A DNA stretch of 64,000 bases, from the NCBI RefSeq assembly GCF_001482195.1, contig NZ_KQ759763.1:1275321-1339320 (forward strand). The letters are read 5' to 3'. The notes beneath the pieces were generated by a model. The model saw only the letters and a program-made list of their open reading frames with translations. It searched no databases and was not told the origin of the DNA. Within the stretch, counting starts at the first letter, position 1, and each line of letters begins with the position of its first letter. Shown in pieces: positions 17,733 to 26,602 of this stretch. The stretch comes from Luteimonas abyssi (GTDB lineage Bacteria; Pseudomonadota; Gammaproteobacteria; Xanthomonadales; Xanthomonadaceae). A program made the position numbers and the translations under genes.

Positions 17733-17878
17733 CGGACAAGTGTAGGACAGTCGCCGCATGCCACGGACGCGATGCATGCGCCCACCGTGTTGCGCGCGCG
17801 TGCGCAACACCTGCGCCAAAATGCGTCGGGCTTCGGTGGGCTGTAGGAGAATGGGGACCTTCCGTCCTGCACGCCGCG

Positions 17879-18526
17879 ATGACCGATCCGACCCATGCCT
17901 CTCCCGTCCTGCGCGCTGCCGTGCCGGTGGCCGGCGCCGGGATGGCGCTGTTCGCGACCATGGCGGTCGTCGTCCATCTGCTGCGACCGGACCTGCACTG
18001 GTGGGATGCACAGATGAGCCGTTACCTGCTGCAGCCGCACGGGAGCTGGCTGCAGGCCGCGTACTGCGCGCTGGCGGCGACCATCGTCGCCATCGCACTT
18101 GGCGTGCGCGCGACGCTGGCGCCGGCCGCGCGCAGCATCGGGCCGTTGCTGCTGTTCGTGGCCGGTGCGGCGGCGCTGGTGGTGACCGCCTTCGCGCCGA
18201 TGGATCTCGACGGCGTCGCCCCCACGTTCGTCGGCTGGCTGCACGGGCTGTCCGCGCACGCGGCCTTCCTGTGCACGATCGTGGCGATGATCCTGCAGTC
18301 GGTCTGGATGCGGCGCGACCCGGTGTGGCGCCGCAGCGCCGCTGCGGCGTTGGCGATCGCGGTGGCGGCCTTCGTCGCGATGTGGATGTTGGTGCTGGTC
18401 CAGGCGCTGCCGTCGGGCGTATCGCAGAAGGCGGTGATCGCCATCGTTGCGGCGTGGTTCTGCCTGGCCTGGGCGCGCCTGCGGGCGCAACTCGCCGTGC
18501 GGCAACGGACCGAGGCACTGCAATGA
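17879..18526 (+). CDS. DUF998 family integral membrane protein
   Basis: This 215-residue protein has six hydrophobic segments (about 14-35, 58-78, 84-103, 115-138, 148-172 and 180-198) and the general features of DUF998. These include the short WWDAQMSRYLL loop after the first helix and FAPMDLDG after the third. Function is unknown. Its stop overlaps the start of the HD-family gene (ATGA), so the two are probably translated together. It is divergent from the MetX gene across 146 bp. Confidence 0.75.
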   Translation: MTDPTHASPVLRAAVPVAGAGMALFATMAVVVHLLRPDLHWWDAQMSRYLLQPHGSWLQAAYCALAATIVAIALGVRATLAPAARSIGPLLLFVAGAAALVVTAFAPMDLDGVAPTFVGWLHGLSAHAAFLCTIVAMILQSVWMRRDPVWRRSAAAALAIAVAAFVAMWMLVLVQALPSGVSQKAVIAIVAAWFCLAWARLRAQLAVRQRTEALQ

Positions 18527-19170
18527 CCGCGGCACCCGACGTCTACGCGTTGCCGAGCATGCCGGCGCTGCCCGTCGCCCAGCGGGAGGCGCTGGAGGCG
18601 GCGTATGCTGCGCCGCCCCGCGCCTATCATCACTTCGGCCATGTCGGCGACGTGATGCGCGAGGTCGCCGCGGTGCATGCGGGCGGGGGCTGGTCGCGGC
18701 CGCGCGAAATCTGGCTGGCCACCCTGTATCACGACGCGGTGTACGAGCCGGGTGCGCGCGACAACGAAGCGCGTTCGGCGGCGATGGCGCGTGAGGCGAT
18801 CGCGCGCTGGCTGCCGGACGCGGGGCTCGATGCCGAACGCGTCGTCGCGCTGATCGAAGCCACGGCGCGTCACGGCCAGCATGCGCCGGGGGATTTCGCC
18901 GACGACGGCGACGGCGAGGACATGCGTCGCTTCCTCGACTGCGACATGGCGATCCTGGGTGCGCCTGCAGCCGCCTTCGACGCCTACGACCGTGCGATCG
19001 CCACCGAGTACCGCGGCCGGGTGCCGGGCTGGCTGTACAGGATCAACCGGCGCCGGTTCCTGGCGGGTCTGCTGCGACGTCCGCGCATCTTTCTCAGCGA
19101 AGCATTCCATGCGCGCCTAGATGCGGCGGCACGAGGCAATCTCCGCCGGGTGCTGTTCACCAAGCGCTGA
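18523..19170 (+). CDS. HD-superfamily predicted metal-dependent hydrolase (COG4339-like)
   Basis: This 215-residue protein matches the group of predicted HD-type phosphohydrolases. It has AYHHFGHVGDVMRE (about 33-46), the HD pair in TLYHDAVYEPGARDNEARSA (about 67-86), and a later HGQHAPGD segment followed by FLDCDMAILGAP (about 143-154). The His and Asp residues are those expected to bind a divalent metal. Substrate is unknown. It begins within the stop codon of the DUF998 gene. A frame extension upstream to 17758 lies inside that gene and was rejected. Confidence 0.82.
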   Translation: MTAAPDVYALPSMPALPVAQREALEAAYAAPPRAYHHFGHVGDVMREVAAVHAGGGWSRPREIWLATLYHDAVYEPGARDNEARSAAMAREAIARWLPDAGLDAERVVALIEATARHGQHAPGDFADDGDGEDMRRFLDCDMAILGAPAAAFDAYDRAIATEYRGRVPGWLYRINRRRFLAGLLRRPRIFLSEAFHARLDAAARGNLRRVLFTKR

Positions 19171-19375
19171 GTGCACGTCGTCCGGTCGACGGCTGGATGG
19201 ACGGCAGGTCGCCCGTGATCGGCTTTCTGCGCCCGATCATCGCGTTCCGGTGATCGACAGCCGCACGCCGAAGACGTCTGTGGCTGCCGTCGAGGGGCTC
19301 CAGGGCCCCGGGTGCGGCGGTGCGAGAAATCCCCTGGCGGCCGTCGCGACCGGGAGCCTCGGCAATCATCAGAGG

Positions 19376-19412
19376 GAAAAACGCGCCGGCGCTCGTGACG
19401 AGTGCCGGCGCG
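19376..19412 (-). terminator. Rho-independent terminator of slyD
   Basis: Read on the minus strand, a GC-rich stem of about 14 bp (19382-19395 with 19399-19412, one mismatch or wobble) is followed by TTTTT (19381-19377). It lies 28 bp beyond the slyD stop codon. Confidence 0.85.
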
Positions 19413-19439
19413 CGGGTACGGGCGAAGGGTGCGGCTGCG

Positions 19440-19916
19440 TCAGGCCGCCTGTTCGGGCTCGGGCCGGCCGGCTTCCTTCTCGGTGGCCGAGGCGTCGCGG
19501 ACAGCGGCGATTTCCACGGCGAAATGCAGATTGCGCCCGGCGAGCGGGTGATTGCCGTCGATGCGGACCTCGTTCTCGGCGACCTCGACCACGGTCACCA
19601 GCAGCGGACCGTTCTCGGTCTGCGCGCGGAACTGCATGCCCGGACGGACATCGTCGACGCCCTGGAAGGCCTGCTTCGGCACCGACTGCACCAGCCCGTC
19701 GTTGCGCACGCCGTAGGCCTGCTCGGGGGCGACGTCGACATTCAGCGCATCGCCGGCCTTGCGCCCGACCAACGCATTCTCCAGGCCGGGCACGATATTG
19801 CCGGCGCCGTGCAGGTAGCTCAGCGGGCGTCCCTGCGGCGACTTGTCGATGACCTGACCGTCGTCGTCGGTCAGGGTGTAGTGAAAGCTGACGACGCGTT
19901 CTGGCGCGATCTCCAT
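19440..19916 (-). CDS. slyD: FKBP-type peptidyl-prolyl isomerase SlyD-like
   Basis: This 158-residue protein has the split FKBP domain with inserted IF chaperone flap typical of SlyD: YTLTDDDGQVID, LSYLHGAGNIVPGLE (about 32-46), AYGVRND, then the flap (about 70-120) and DGNHPLAGRNLHF (about 119-131). It catalyses prolyl cis/trans isomerisation in the cytoplasm and binds unfolded chains. The C-terminal tail is short and acidic (GRPEPEQAA) and lacks the His/Cys-rich metal-binding tail of the E. coli protein, so a role in nickel delivery is unlikely. A clear terminator follows. Confidence 0.93.
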   Translation of the reverse strand: MEIAPERVVSFHYTLTDDDGQVIDKSPQGRPLSYLHGAGNIVPGLENALVGRKAGDALNVDVAPEQAYGVRNDGLVQSVPKQAFQGVDDVRPGMQFRAQTENGPLLVTVVEVAENEVRIDGNHPLAGRNLHFAVEIAAVRDASATEKEAGRPEPEQAA

Positions 19917-20149
19917 GGATCTCTCCTGTGGCAGTGGGGTGGGGATGCACCGGCGGATTCACGGTGCGAAAAGAAGCGGAACGAGGCGATCAGGCTAGGC
20001 AATGCGCGCGCGCATCGCAACCGCACGCGTTCATGGATGTCGCCGCGTGCGACCGCTCGACGGGCCTGCGCCGCATCGCGGGCCGGTACTGCTGCACCCG
20101 TGCAACGGTGTGGCAAAGTGAGGGTTTGGTTCATCGAAGGGGTGGGGCA

Positions 20150-22183
20150 ATGAGGCGAATCGGGTACCTCTGCCTGTCGGCGACGCTGCTGTGGCCGATG
20201 GGGGTATGGGCGCAGGCGCGCGACGGCATGACGCTGGAACAGGTCGCCAAGACGCGCACGGCGGTCAGTGCCGTGATCGGCCCGGACGGCAGCGAGACGG
20301 CGTACGTGCTGGCGGTGCCGCGGCAACCCGGCACGGACGACGATGGCCCGGCGTGGACCGAACTGCATGTGGTCTCGCGCGACGGCCGCAGTCGGGGTTA
20401 CGTGACCGGCAAGACCCAGGTCGCCAGTCCGTCCTGGTTCCCCGACGGGCGCGAGCTCGCGTTCCTGTCCAAGCGCGAGGGCGACGATGCGCGCAGCCTC
20501 TACCGCATCCCGCTTTACGGCGGCGAGGCGGTGCGGTTCGCGTCCCTGGACACCGACATCGCCGGGTACAGCCTGTCGCACGACGGACGGCAGGTCGCGC
20601 TGCTCGCGCCGCAGCCCGAGAGCGACGAACTCAAGGCCCAGCGCAAGCAGGGCTTCACCCAGAAGGTGTACGAAGAGGACTGGGTGCCGCGGCAACTGTG
20701 GATCCAGGACGTGGCCGAGGGCGCCGAGCCGCGTGCGGTGCCGATCGAGGGCAGCGTGCAGAGCGTGCACTGGAGCCCGGCAGGCGATCGCCTCGCCCTC
20801 GTGGTCACGCCACGGCAATTGACCGACGACACCCTGGTGTTCGCGCGCGTGCGCATCGTGGGGACCGATGGCCGCGAGCTCGGGCGGGTGGACAATCCCG
20901 GCAAGCTCGGACAACTGGCGTGGAGTCCGGACGGCGAGCACCTGGCCATCGTGTCGGCGGCCGACGAGCACGACGCCGCCGAGGGACGCCTGACCGTGGT
21001 CGGCAAGGCCGGCGGTGCGCAGCGCGACGTGCTGCCCGGGCTGCTGGGCCATGTCTCCCATGTCGGTTGGCGGGAGAACGGGCGCGTGCTGTTCCTGAGC
21101 CAGGAAGGTGTGCAGACGCGCATCGGCGAGGTCGGCGTGGACGGCAGCGGACAGCAGACGTTGCTGGCGGCCGAGGGGCCGGTCTGGGGCGGGTTGAGCG
21201 TCGCCCGCGGCAGCGGCGATCTGGCGCTGATCGGGCACTCGCCGGCGCATCCGCAGGAAGTGTTCCAGCTCGGTCGCGACGGGACGGCGCCCGTGCGGCT
21301 GACCGACAGCAACCCCTGGCTGGCCGATGTCCGCCTGGCACGGCAGGAAGTCGTGCGCTACACCGCGCGCGACGGCCTGGACATCGAAGGGCTGCTGGTG
21401 CATCCGTTGGAGCGTCGGGGCGACCAGCGCGTGCCGCTGATGCTCGTCGTGCACGGCGGGCCGGAGTCGCATTACTCCAATGGCTGGCTGACCGGGTACT
21501 CGCAGCCCGCACAGGTGGCCGCCGCGCGTGGCTTCGCCAGCTTCTTTCCCAATTACCGCAGCAGCACGGGGCGCGGCGTCGAGTTCTCCAAGGCCGGCTT
21601 CGGCCGTCCCGGCATGGAGGAGTTCGACGATCTCGTCGACGGCGTCGATCACCTGATCGACATCGGCCTGGTCGATCGCGACAAGGTCGGCATCACCGGT
21701 GGTTCCTACGGCGGCTATGCCAGTGCCTGGGGGGCGACCTACTACAGCGAACGCTTCGCCGCCTCGGTGATGTTCGTGGGCATCTCCGATCAGGCCAGCC
21801 TGGTCACCACCGGCGACATCCCGCAGGAACAATATCTGGTGCACATGGGGACCTGGCCCTGGGACGACCCGGAGATGTTCCGCCAGACCAGCCCGATCAC
21901 CCACGCGCAGAAGTCGCGCACGCCGACGCTGATCCTGCACGGCGAGGCCGATCCGCGCGTGCCGGTGATGCAGTCCTACATGATGTATCGCTACCTGCAA
22001 CTCGCCGGACAGGCGCCGGTGCGGCTGGTGCTGTATCCGGGCGAAGGGCACGGCAACCAGCGCGCCGCCTCCCGATGGGACTACGCGATGCGCCTGATGC
22101 AGTGGATGGAGCATTACCTCACCGGACCCGGGGGCGAACCGCCGGCATACCGGATCGATTACGCGTTGCCCGCGACCGATTGA
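20150..22183 (+). CDS. exported S9-family peptidase (prolyl oligopeptidase type)
   Basis: This 677-residue protein starts at the ATG at 20150 (GAAGGGG upstream), giving a cleavable signal peptide that ends VWAQA. A WD40/PD40-like beta-propeller (about 30-400) precedes an alpha/beta hydrolase domain with the nucleophile motif GGSYGGYAS (Ser519), Asp in HGEADPRVP and His in GEGHGN. The order Ser-Asp-His and the domain layout are those of the acylaminoacyl/dipeptidyl peptidase group of S9. It probably trims short peptides in the periplasm. One of several exported peptidases in this window. A strong terminator follows. Confidence 0.93.
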   Translation: MRRIGYLCLSATLLWPMGVWAQARDGMTLEQVAKTRTAVSAVIGPDGSETAYVLAVPRQPGTDDDGPAWTELHVVSRDGRSRGYVTGKTQVASPSWFPDGRELAFLSKREGDDARSLYRIPLYGGEAVRFASLDTDIAGYSLSHDGRQVALLAPQPESDELKAQRKQGFTQKVYEEDWVPRQLWIQDVAEGAEPRAVPIEGSVQSVHWSPAGDRLALVVTPRQLTDDTLVFARVRIVGTDGRELGRVDNPGKLGQLAWSPDGEHLAIVSAADEHDAAEGRLTVVGKAGGAQRDVLPGLLGHVSHVGWRENGRVLFLSQEGVQTRIGEVGVDGSGQQTLLAAEGPVWGGLSVARGSGDLALIGHSPAHPQEVFQLGRDGTAPVRLTDSNPWLADVRLARQEVVRYTARDGLDIEGLLVHPLERRGDQRVPLMLVVHGGPESHYSNGWLTGYSQPAQVAAARGFASFFPNYRSSTGRGVEFSKAGFGRPGMEEFDDLVDGVDHLIDIGLVDRDKVGITGGSYGGYASAWGATYYSERFAASVMFVGISDQASLVTTGDIPQEQYLVHMGTWPWDDPEMFRQTSPITHAQKSRTPTLILHGEADPRVPVMQSYMMYRYLQLAGQAPVRLVLYPGEGHGNQRAASRWDYAMRLMQWMEHYLTGPGGEPPAYRIDYALPATD

Positions 22184-22508
22184 GCTGAGACTGCGGTGTG
22201 TTCCGATTCAGGCCGGCGCTCTGCGCCGGCCTTTTCATGCGTGCACCGCAGCTAAAACGCCGATAAATGCGGGTTTCGTAAGCGAGGCGTGAGCGTTTCG
22301 GATCACGTCTTCTTGAGTCGGTCGAACGTATCGTCCGTCGCGTCGTCCAGATGGCCCAGCGATGCGAACGACGCTTCCGGTTCGCGATCGTCGCAATGCC
22401 GTCGAGGACACCCCGGTCAGGTGTGCCCGGGCCGATCCGCGGCATTCGCCGGGGATGCGGAACGCGACCCTGCGACACCGACACACATCACGACTCAGGA
22501 GTTACACC
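22184..22508. other. 325-bp intergenic region
   Basis: It contains the terminator of the S9 peptidase gene (22211-22235) and the ribosome binding site AGGAG (22497-22501) of the next gene. No convincing ORF, promoter hexamers or repeats were recognised in between. Confidence 0.5.
22211..22235 (+). terminator. Rho-independent terminator after S9 peptidase
   Basis: A perfect 9-bp stem, GGCCGGCGC (22211-22219) with GCGCCGGCC (22223-22231), closed by a TCT loop and followed by TTTT. Confidence 0.9.
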
Positions 22509-22964
22509 ATGAGCACCCAGAGCAAGACCACGCACACTCTCAACGACCTCATCGCTATCGCGCGCGACGGTCGGGACTTCTACCAGGAAGCCGCCCAGAA
22601 GGTCGACGATGCCGAGCTCAAGACCTTGTTCGTGCGCATCGCGGGCGTCAAGGAATCGATCATCGCCGACCTCGGCTCCGCTGTGCAGTCGGTCGGCGGC
22701 GAGCCGGAGGACTCCGGCACCCTGCGTGGCTCGATGCAGGAAATGTACGGCAAGATCCGCGCCGCGCTGGGCGACAAGGAGTACGGCTACGTGGCCGAAC
22801 TGGAAGAGTCCGAGGATCGCCTGCTGCACGCCTTCGAGGACGCGATCAAGGACGAGAAGACCCCGCCGGCCGCCCGTGACGTGGTGACCCGCCTGATGCC
22901 GGAAGTGCGCTCGTGTCACGACGTGATGCGGACGCGCAAGCTGGCGATGAAGAACTCCGCCTGA
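22509..22964 (+). CDS. PA2169-family four-helix-bundle protein (DUF2383)
   Basis: This 151-residue, mostly helical and acidic protein matches DUF2383/PA2169-type proteins: LNDLIAIARDGRDFYQEAA near the start, then LKTLFVRIAGVKESIIADL (about 37-55) and ELEESEDRLLHAFEDAIKD (about 98-116). The fold resembles ferritin-like bundles, but the conserved metal ligands are not all obvious. Function is unknown; relatives are often stress-induced. AGGAG (22497-22501) sits seven bases before the ATG, an optimal spacing that suggests good translation. It stands alone between two intergenic regions over 300 bp. Confidence 0.85.
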   Translation: MSTQSKTTHTLNDLIAIARDGRDFYQEAAQKVDDAELKTLFVRIAGVKESIIADLGSAVQSVGGEPEDSGTLRGSMQEMYGKIRAALGDKEYGYVAELEESEDRLLHAFEDAIKDEKTPPAARDVVTRLMPEVRSCHDVMRTRKLAMKNSA

Positions 22965-23284
22965 CGGTTCGTGGCGCCGGTGTCGCCGGCGCCGCATCCG
23001 TCTGCATGCGCCGGGCGGGAACGTTCCGGCCGAACAGGCCCGCCCGGTCGCCGTGGCGGGCCTGTTCACGTCGGGTGGCCGGGACGCGTGGTCGCTGTGC
23101 GATGCCGGGCATGGCTTCCTCGCCCCAGCCCGCCGGCTGCGGTTCCTTGAGGGCCGGGATCCCGGCTGGAGGAGCATCCGGATCTCCCGGTGTGGCGCGG
23201 CGGCATCCGGGCAAGGGCGAGCCGGCGCGGCCGGCTTGCGCGCAGCCGCTTAGAATGGCCATTCCTCCAGCGACCGCCGTATCG
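22965..23284. other. 320-bp intergenic region with a large inverted repeat
   Basis: Apart from the 13-bp inverted repeat at 23032-23067 and a smaller one at 22973-22994 (GGCGCCGG/CCGGCGCC), no gene or promoter was recognised. Short ORFs here have no coding character. Confidence 0.5.
23032..23067. repeat. perfect 13-bp inverted repeat (stem-loop)
   Basis: GAACAGGCCCGCC (23032-23044) is exactly complementary to GGCGGGCCTGTTC (23055-23067), with a ten-base loop. No T-run follows, so it is either a Rho-type or read-through transcript-end structure of the PA2169-family gene, or a protein-binding palindrome. Confidence 0.7.
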
Positions 23285-23650
23285 ATGTCCAAAGTCCTGC
23301 TCCACCTGCGCAACGTGCCCGATGACGAGGCCGACGGCGTGCGCGCGTTCCTGGATGCGAACCGCATCGTCTGGTACCAGACCCGCCCGGGTCCGTTGGG
23401 CATCACCGGCGGCGCGATCTGGATCAAAGACGATGGCGACTGGCCGCATGCCAGGCGCCTGATGGACGACTACCAGGCCGCCTTGCGCGATCGCGTCCGC
23501 AACGAACAGGCACAAGCCGAGCGGCGCGGCGAGGCGGAGACGTTCGCAGGCATGTTGCGCGAACGGCCGATGTGGGTGATCGCGCGCGTCGTGGCCATCG
23601 TCCTCCTGTTCGCGCTGATGGCATTGCCCGGCTATCTGATCTGGCGGTAG
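23285..23650 (+). CDS. DUF6164 family small membrane protein
   Basis: This 121-residue protein has an N-terminal ferredoxin-like/DUF2007-type region (LLHLRNVPDDEADGVRAFL, then NRIVWYQTRPGPLGITGG, up to about residue 65), a charged helix (about 60-92) and one C-terminal membrane segment (about 97-117) ending in LIWR. That layout matches DUF6164. Function is unknown. The hydrophobic tail places the small soluble domain at the inner membrane. It precedes the MFS gene by 65 bp on the same strand. Confidence 0.8.
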   Translation: MSKVLLHLRNVPDDEADGVRAFLDANRIVWYQTRPGPLGITGGAIWIKDDGDWPHARRLMDDYQAALRDRVRNEQAQAERRGEAETFAGMLRERPMWVIARVVAIVLLFALMALPGYLIWR

Positions 23651-23715
23651 CGACGGTCTGCCGGTAGCGTGCGGGGCGGTGCCATTGTCGGCCCGCCTCT
23701 CCCCACCGGTCACCG

Positions 23716-25032
23716 ATGAGCGTCTCCCCATCCGCGTCCAGCCGGACGCCGGCCAGCAAGCGTCGCGTCCTCTTCGCGAGCCTGGTCGGTACCACCATCG
23801 AGTTCTACGATTTCTACATCTACGCCACCGCGGCGGTGCTGGTCTTTCCGCACCTGTTCTTCCCGGCCGGCGATCCCGCCTCGGCGATGCTGCAGTCGCT
23901 GGCGACCTTCGCACTGGCGTTCGTGGCCCGCCCGATCGGCTCGGCCGTATTCGGCCACTTCGGCGACCGGATCGGGCGCAAGGCCACCCTGGTGGCGGCA
24001 CTGCTGACGATGGGCGTGTCCACCGTGCTGATCGGCCTCCTGCCCACATACGCCCAGATCGGTGTGATGGCGCCCGCCTTGCTGGCGCTGTGCCGCTTCG
24101 GCCAGGGCCTGGGCCTGGGCGGCGAGTGGGGCGGGGCGGTGCTGCTGGCCACCGAGAATGCGCCGCCCGGCCGGCGCGCCTGGTACGGCATGTTTCCGCA
24201 GTTGGGCGCGCCGATCGGTTTCTTCCTCGCCACCGGGAGTTTCCTGCTGTTGACCGCGTTCATGGACGACGCGGCCTTCATGGACTGGGGCTGGCGGATT
24301 CCGTTCATTGCATCCGCGGCGCTGGTCGCCGTGGGATTGTGGGTACGGCTGCGCATCGAAGAAACACCGGACTTCAAGCGCGTGCTCGATCGCAGCGAGC
24401 GCGTGCGGATCCCGATCGCCGATGTGCTGTTGCGGCACCCGCGCGCGTTGGTGGCCGGCACGCTGCTGACCCTGGCGACGTTCGTATTGTTCTATCTGAT
24501 GACGGTCTTCTCGCTGAGCTGGGGCACCTCGGCGCTGGGATACACGCGCGATGCCTTCCTGTGGTTGCAGATGCTGGGTGTGGTGTTCTTCGCGCTGACC
24601 ATCCCGATGGCGGCCCTGTACGCCGATCGTCACGGCCGGCGCCGGGCGATGCTGCTGGCGACGGCGGGGATCTTCGTGTTCGGACTGCTGTTCGAGCGGC
24701 TGTTCGTGGGCGGGTCGACCGCCAGTACGCTGGCCTTCCTGGTCATCGGACTGTCGCTGATGGGGCTGACCTACGGGCCGGTCGGCACCCTGCTGGCCGA
24801 GCAGTTCCCGGCGGAGGTGCGCTACACCGGGGCGTCGCTGGCCTTCAATCTGGCGGGCATCCTGGGCGCGTCGTTCGCACCCTACATCGCCACCTGGCTG
24901 GGTGTGCATCACGGGTTGGGCGCGGTCGGCCTGTATCTCTGCGCGGCGGCCACGTTGACCTTCGGCGCCTTGCTGACACTGCGCGACGACGGCCCGTCCG
25001 CCGGTGTCGCGGCGGACGCTCACACGTCTTGA
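23716..25032 (+). CDS. MFS transporter, metabolite:H+ symporter (MHS) family
   Basis: This 438-residue protein has twelve predicted membrane segments and family hallmarks: GTTIEFYDFYIYATAA at the first helix, RPIGSAVFGHFGDRIGRK in the loop 2-3 region, FGQGLGLGGEWGGAVLL in helix 4 and YADRHGRRRAMLL in the loop between halves. MHS members (ShiA, ProP, KgtP, citrate carriers) import organic acids or osmolytes with protons. The substrate cannot be assigned here. No biosynthetic or catabolic partner lies beside it, and the following genes encode lipoproteins. Confidence 0.9.
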   Translation: MSVSPSASSRTPASKRRVLFASLVGTTIEFYDFYIYATAAVLVFPHLFFPAGDPASAMLQSLATFALAFVARPIGSAVFGHFGDRIGRKATLVAALLTMGVSTVLIGLLPTYAQIGVMAPALLALCRFGQGLGLGGEWGGAVLLATENAPPGRRAWYGMFPQLGAPIGFFLATGSFLLLTAFMDDAAFMDWGWRIPFIASAALVAVGLWVRLRIEETPDFKRVLDRSERVRIPIADVLLRHPRALVAGTLLTLATFVLFYLMTVFSLSWGTSALGYTRDAFLWLQMLGVVFFALTIPMAALYADRHGRRRAMLLATAGIFVFGLLFERLFVGGSTASTLAFLVIGLSLMGLTYGPVGTLLAEQFPAEVRYTGASLAFNLAGILGASFAPYIATWLGVHHGLGAVGLYLCAAATLTFGALLTLRDDGPSAGVAADAHTS

Positions 25033-25085
25033 ATGCCCGAGGTCCAATCATGCGGACCGCAGGGAACCCGCCAGGAGCCGTGAAG

Positions 25086-25838
25086 ATGTCCCCAGCCGTT
25101 CGCCCGTTCGCCATGACCTCGCTGTTCGCGCTGGTGCTCGTCGCCTGCGGGGGGCAGGACGCCCCGGCGCCGACGTCGGAGCAGCGTGGCGCCGGTTCGG
25201 CGCCGCCGCCGAGCGGGCTCCAGGAGCCGGATCCCTCCGTCAGGCGCATCGAGCGCGCGGCGCCGCCCGAACTGCAGGCGCTCGCCACTGGCCGTTTCCA
25301 GCCACGCGGCGAGCGTGCCGACGCCGCGACCGGCGTCCTCGAGATCGGCGACGACGTCCTGACCGGGACCGTCGGCGTCGAGCTGCGCACCGAGCGCATC
25401 TCGATCGTGCGCGGCGACGACCAGTTCAGGCCCGGCGAACGCTATTCCAATGTGCTGATGGTCGGCGCGGCCCAGCCGGTCGAGTTGCGTCGTGTCGTGC
25501 CCGGCGAGGATGCGGAGGTCGAAGGCGCCGAGGCCGGAGCCGGCGATCCGGCATCGCCGGCGGACGTGCCGCCGGGGCGGGAAGAGACCTCGGTCGCGGC
25601 CAGCGACGAGGGCGCCGAGGCGTCGAACGAAGGTGAGATGTCGCCGGCGCCCGAGCCGCGGGGACCGGGTATCTGCGCCAGCGGCGAGCCCGATTTCATC
25701 GCCCTGGTGGCGGTGAGCGAAGGCGACCGTAACGTGGTGCGGCTGGTCGGCCTGCAGGGCCGCTCGACGCCGGCATCGGGTGCGGAGGACATCCGTGCCT
25801 GCGACACCCTCGAGTATGAGATGCAGCGACGTCGCTGA
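25086..25838 (+). CDS. lipoprotein of unknown function, first of a tandem paralogous pair
   Basis: This 250-residue protein starts at the ATG at 25086 (AGGAG at 25073-25077). The signal ends in lipobox LVAC followed by GGQ, predicting an acylated Cys near residue 20. After a Pro/Ser-rich linker comes a domain with ERISIVRGDDQFRPGERY (about 104-121) and PVELRRVV (about 133-140), then an acidic Glu/Ala/Pro-rich insertion (about 140-195), then a C-terminal part with two Cys (GICAS, IRACDT). The same motifs recur in the next gene, whose domain lacks the acidic insertion. Family not recognised. The two Cys may form a disulfide in the periplasm. Confidence 0.8.
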   Translation: MSPAVRPFAMTSLFALVLVACGGQDAPAPTSEQRGAGSAPPPSGLQEPDPSVRRIERAAPPELQALATGRFQPRGERADAATGVLEIGDDVLTGTVGVELRTERISIVRGDDQFRPGERYSNVLMVGAAQPVELRRVVPGEDAEVEGAEAGAGDPASPADVPPGREETSVAASDEGAEASNEGEMSPAPEPRGPGICASGEPDFIALVAVSEGDRNVVRLVGLQGRSTPASGAEDIRACDTLEYEMQRRR

Positions 25839-25914
25839 CCGTTCGGTGTCGTCGGGTGCCGATGTGAGCTCGGAGATGGATGCCCGATCACTGAAGTTCA
25901 GGCAACGGATTACA

Positions 25915-25928
25915 AGATGTGAACATCT
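25915..25928. promoter_or_regulatory. palindrome AGATGT-GA-ACATCT upstream of lipoprotein gene
   Basis: Perfect six-base arms (25915-25920 and 25923-25928) with a GA centre lie 48 bp before the start of the second lipoprotein gene, in one of the few AT-richer patches of the window. This is suitable for a dimeric regulator near the promoter. No regulator can be named. Confidence 0.3.
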
Positions 25929-25975
25929 CTTCGCGTTCATTTTTGGATAATGGGCGCCTGCATCCGGAGTCGTCG

Positions 25976-26602
25976 ATGAAAGCTTCCCAGTTCAGCCAGG
26001 TATTGATCACCCTGTCAGCAGCCGCTTTCTTGAGCGCCTGCTCGCAGACCGGGGCCGACGTACCCAGCCATACGTCGACGACCGCGCCGGTGCTGGTGAC
26101 GCCCGCGCCCGCGCCGGCGGATGTGCCTAGCCACGACCCCAGCCAGCGGCCGAGCAATCGTGCCGCGCCGCCGATGTTGCATCCGGTGGCGCTGGGTCTG
26201 TTCGAGACCGGCAACCCGATCGCCGAGTCGGTGACCGGGCGCCTCCAGATCGAAGGCTCCCGCATCGTCGGCGAGAACGGTGCGGAGTTCGTCACCGAGC
26301 GGATCGCGATCCTGCGCGGCCGCGACGAATTCCTGCCGGGCAAGCGCTACGCCGATGCGCTGATGATCGGTGGCGAGCATCCGGTCGAACTGCGTCGCGT
26401 GGTGAGCGAGACCTGGCCGACCAGCGCGCCGGGCAACGCGATCTGCCGCGACATGAAGACCGGTTACCTGGCGATCACCAAGGTTGCCCAAGGCGAGAAC
26501 GATGTGGTCCGGGTGATGGGGCTGCGCGGCCACGACATGCCGGCGCCCAGCGCGCAGGACGTGGTGGTCTGCGCCTCGTCGTCGTATTACGCCCGCCGCT
26601 GA
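25976..26602 (+). CDS. lipoprotein of unknown function, second of a tandem paralogous pair
   Basis: This 208-residue protein starts at 25976 with GGAG (25966-25969) six bases upstream, giving a lipobox LSAC followed by SQT. A Thr/Pro-rich linker contains the repeat DVPSH twice. The domain that follows shares ERIAILRGRDEFLPGKRY (about 103-120) and PVELRRVV (about 130-137) with the preceding gene, and the C-terminal Cys pair (NAICRD, VVVCAS) is also kept. The pair therefore arose by duplication. It has its own upstream palindrome and a strong terminator. Function unknown; an envelope role is inferred from the lipoprotein signal. Confidence 0.82.
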   Translation: MKASQFSQVLITLSAAAFLSACSQTGADVPSHTSTTAPVLVTPAPAPADVPSHDPSQRPSNRAAPPMLHPVALGLFETGNPIAESVTGRLQIEGSRIVGENGAEFVTERIAILRGRDEFLPGKRYADALMIGGEHPVELRRVVSETWPTSAPGNAICRDMKTGYLAITKVAQGENDVVRVMGLRGHDMPAPSAQDVVVCASSSYYARR

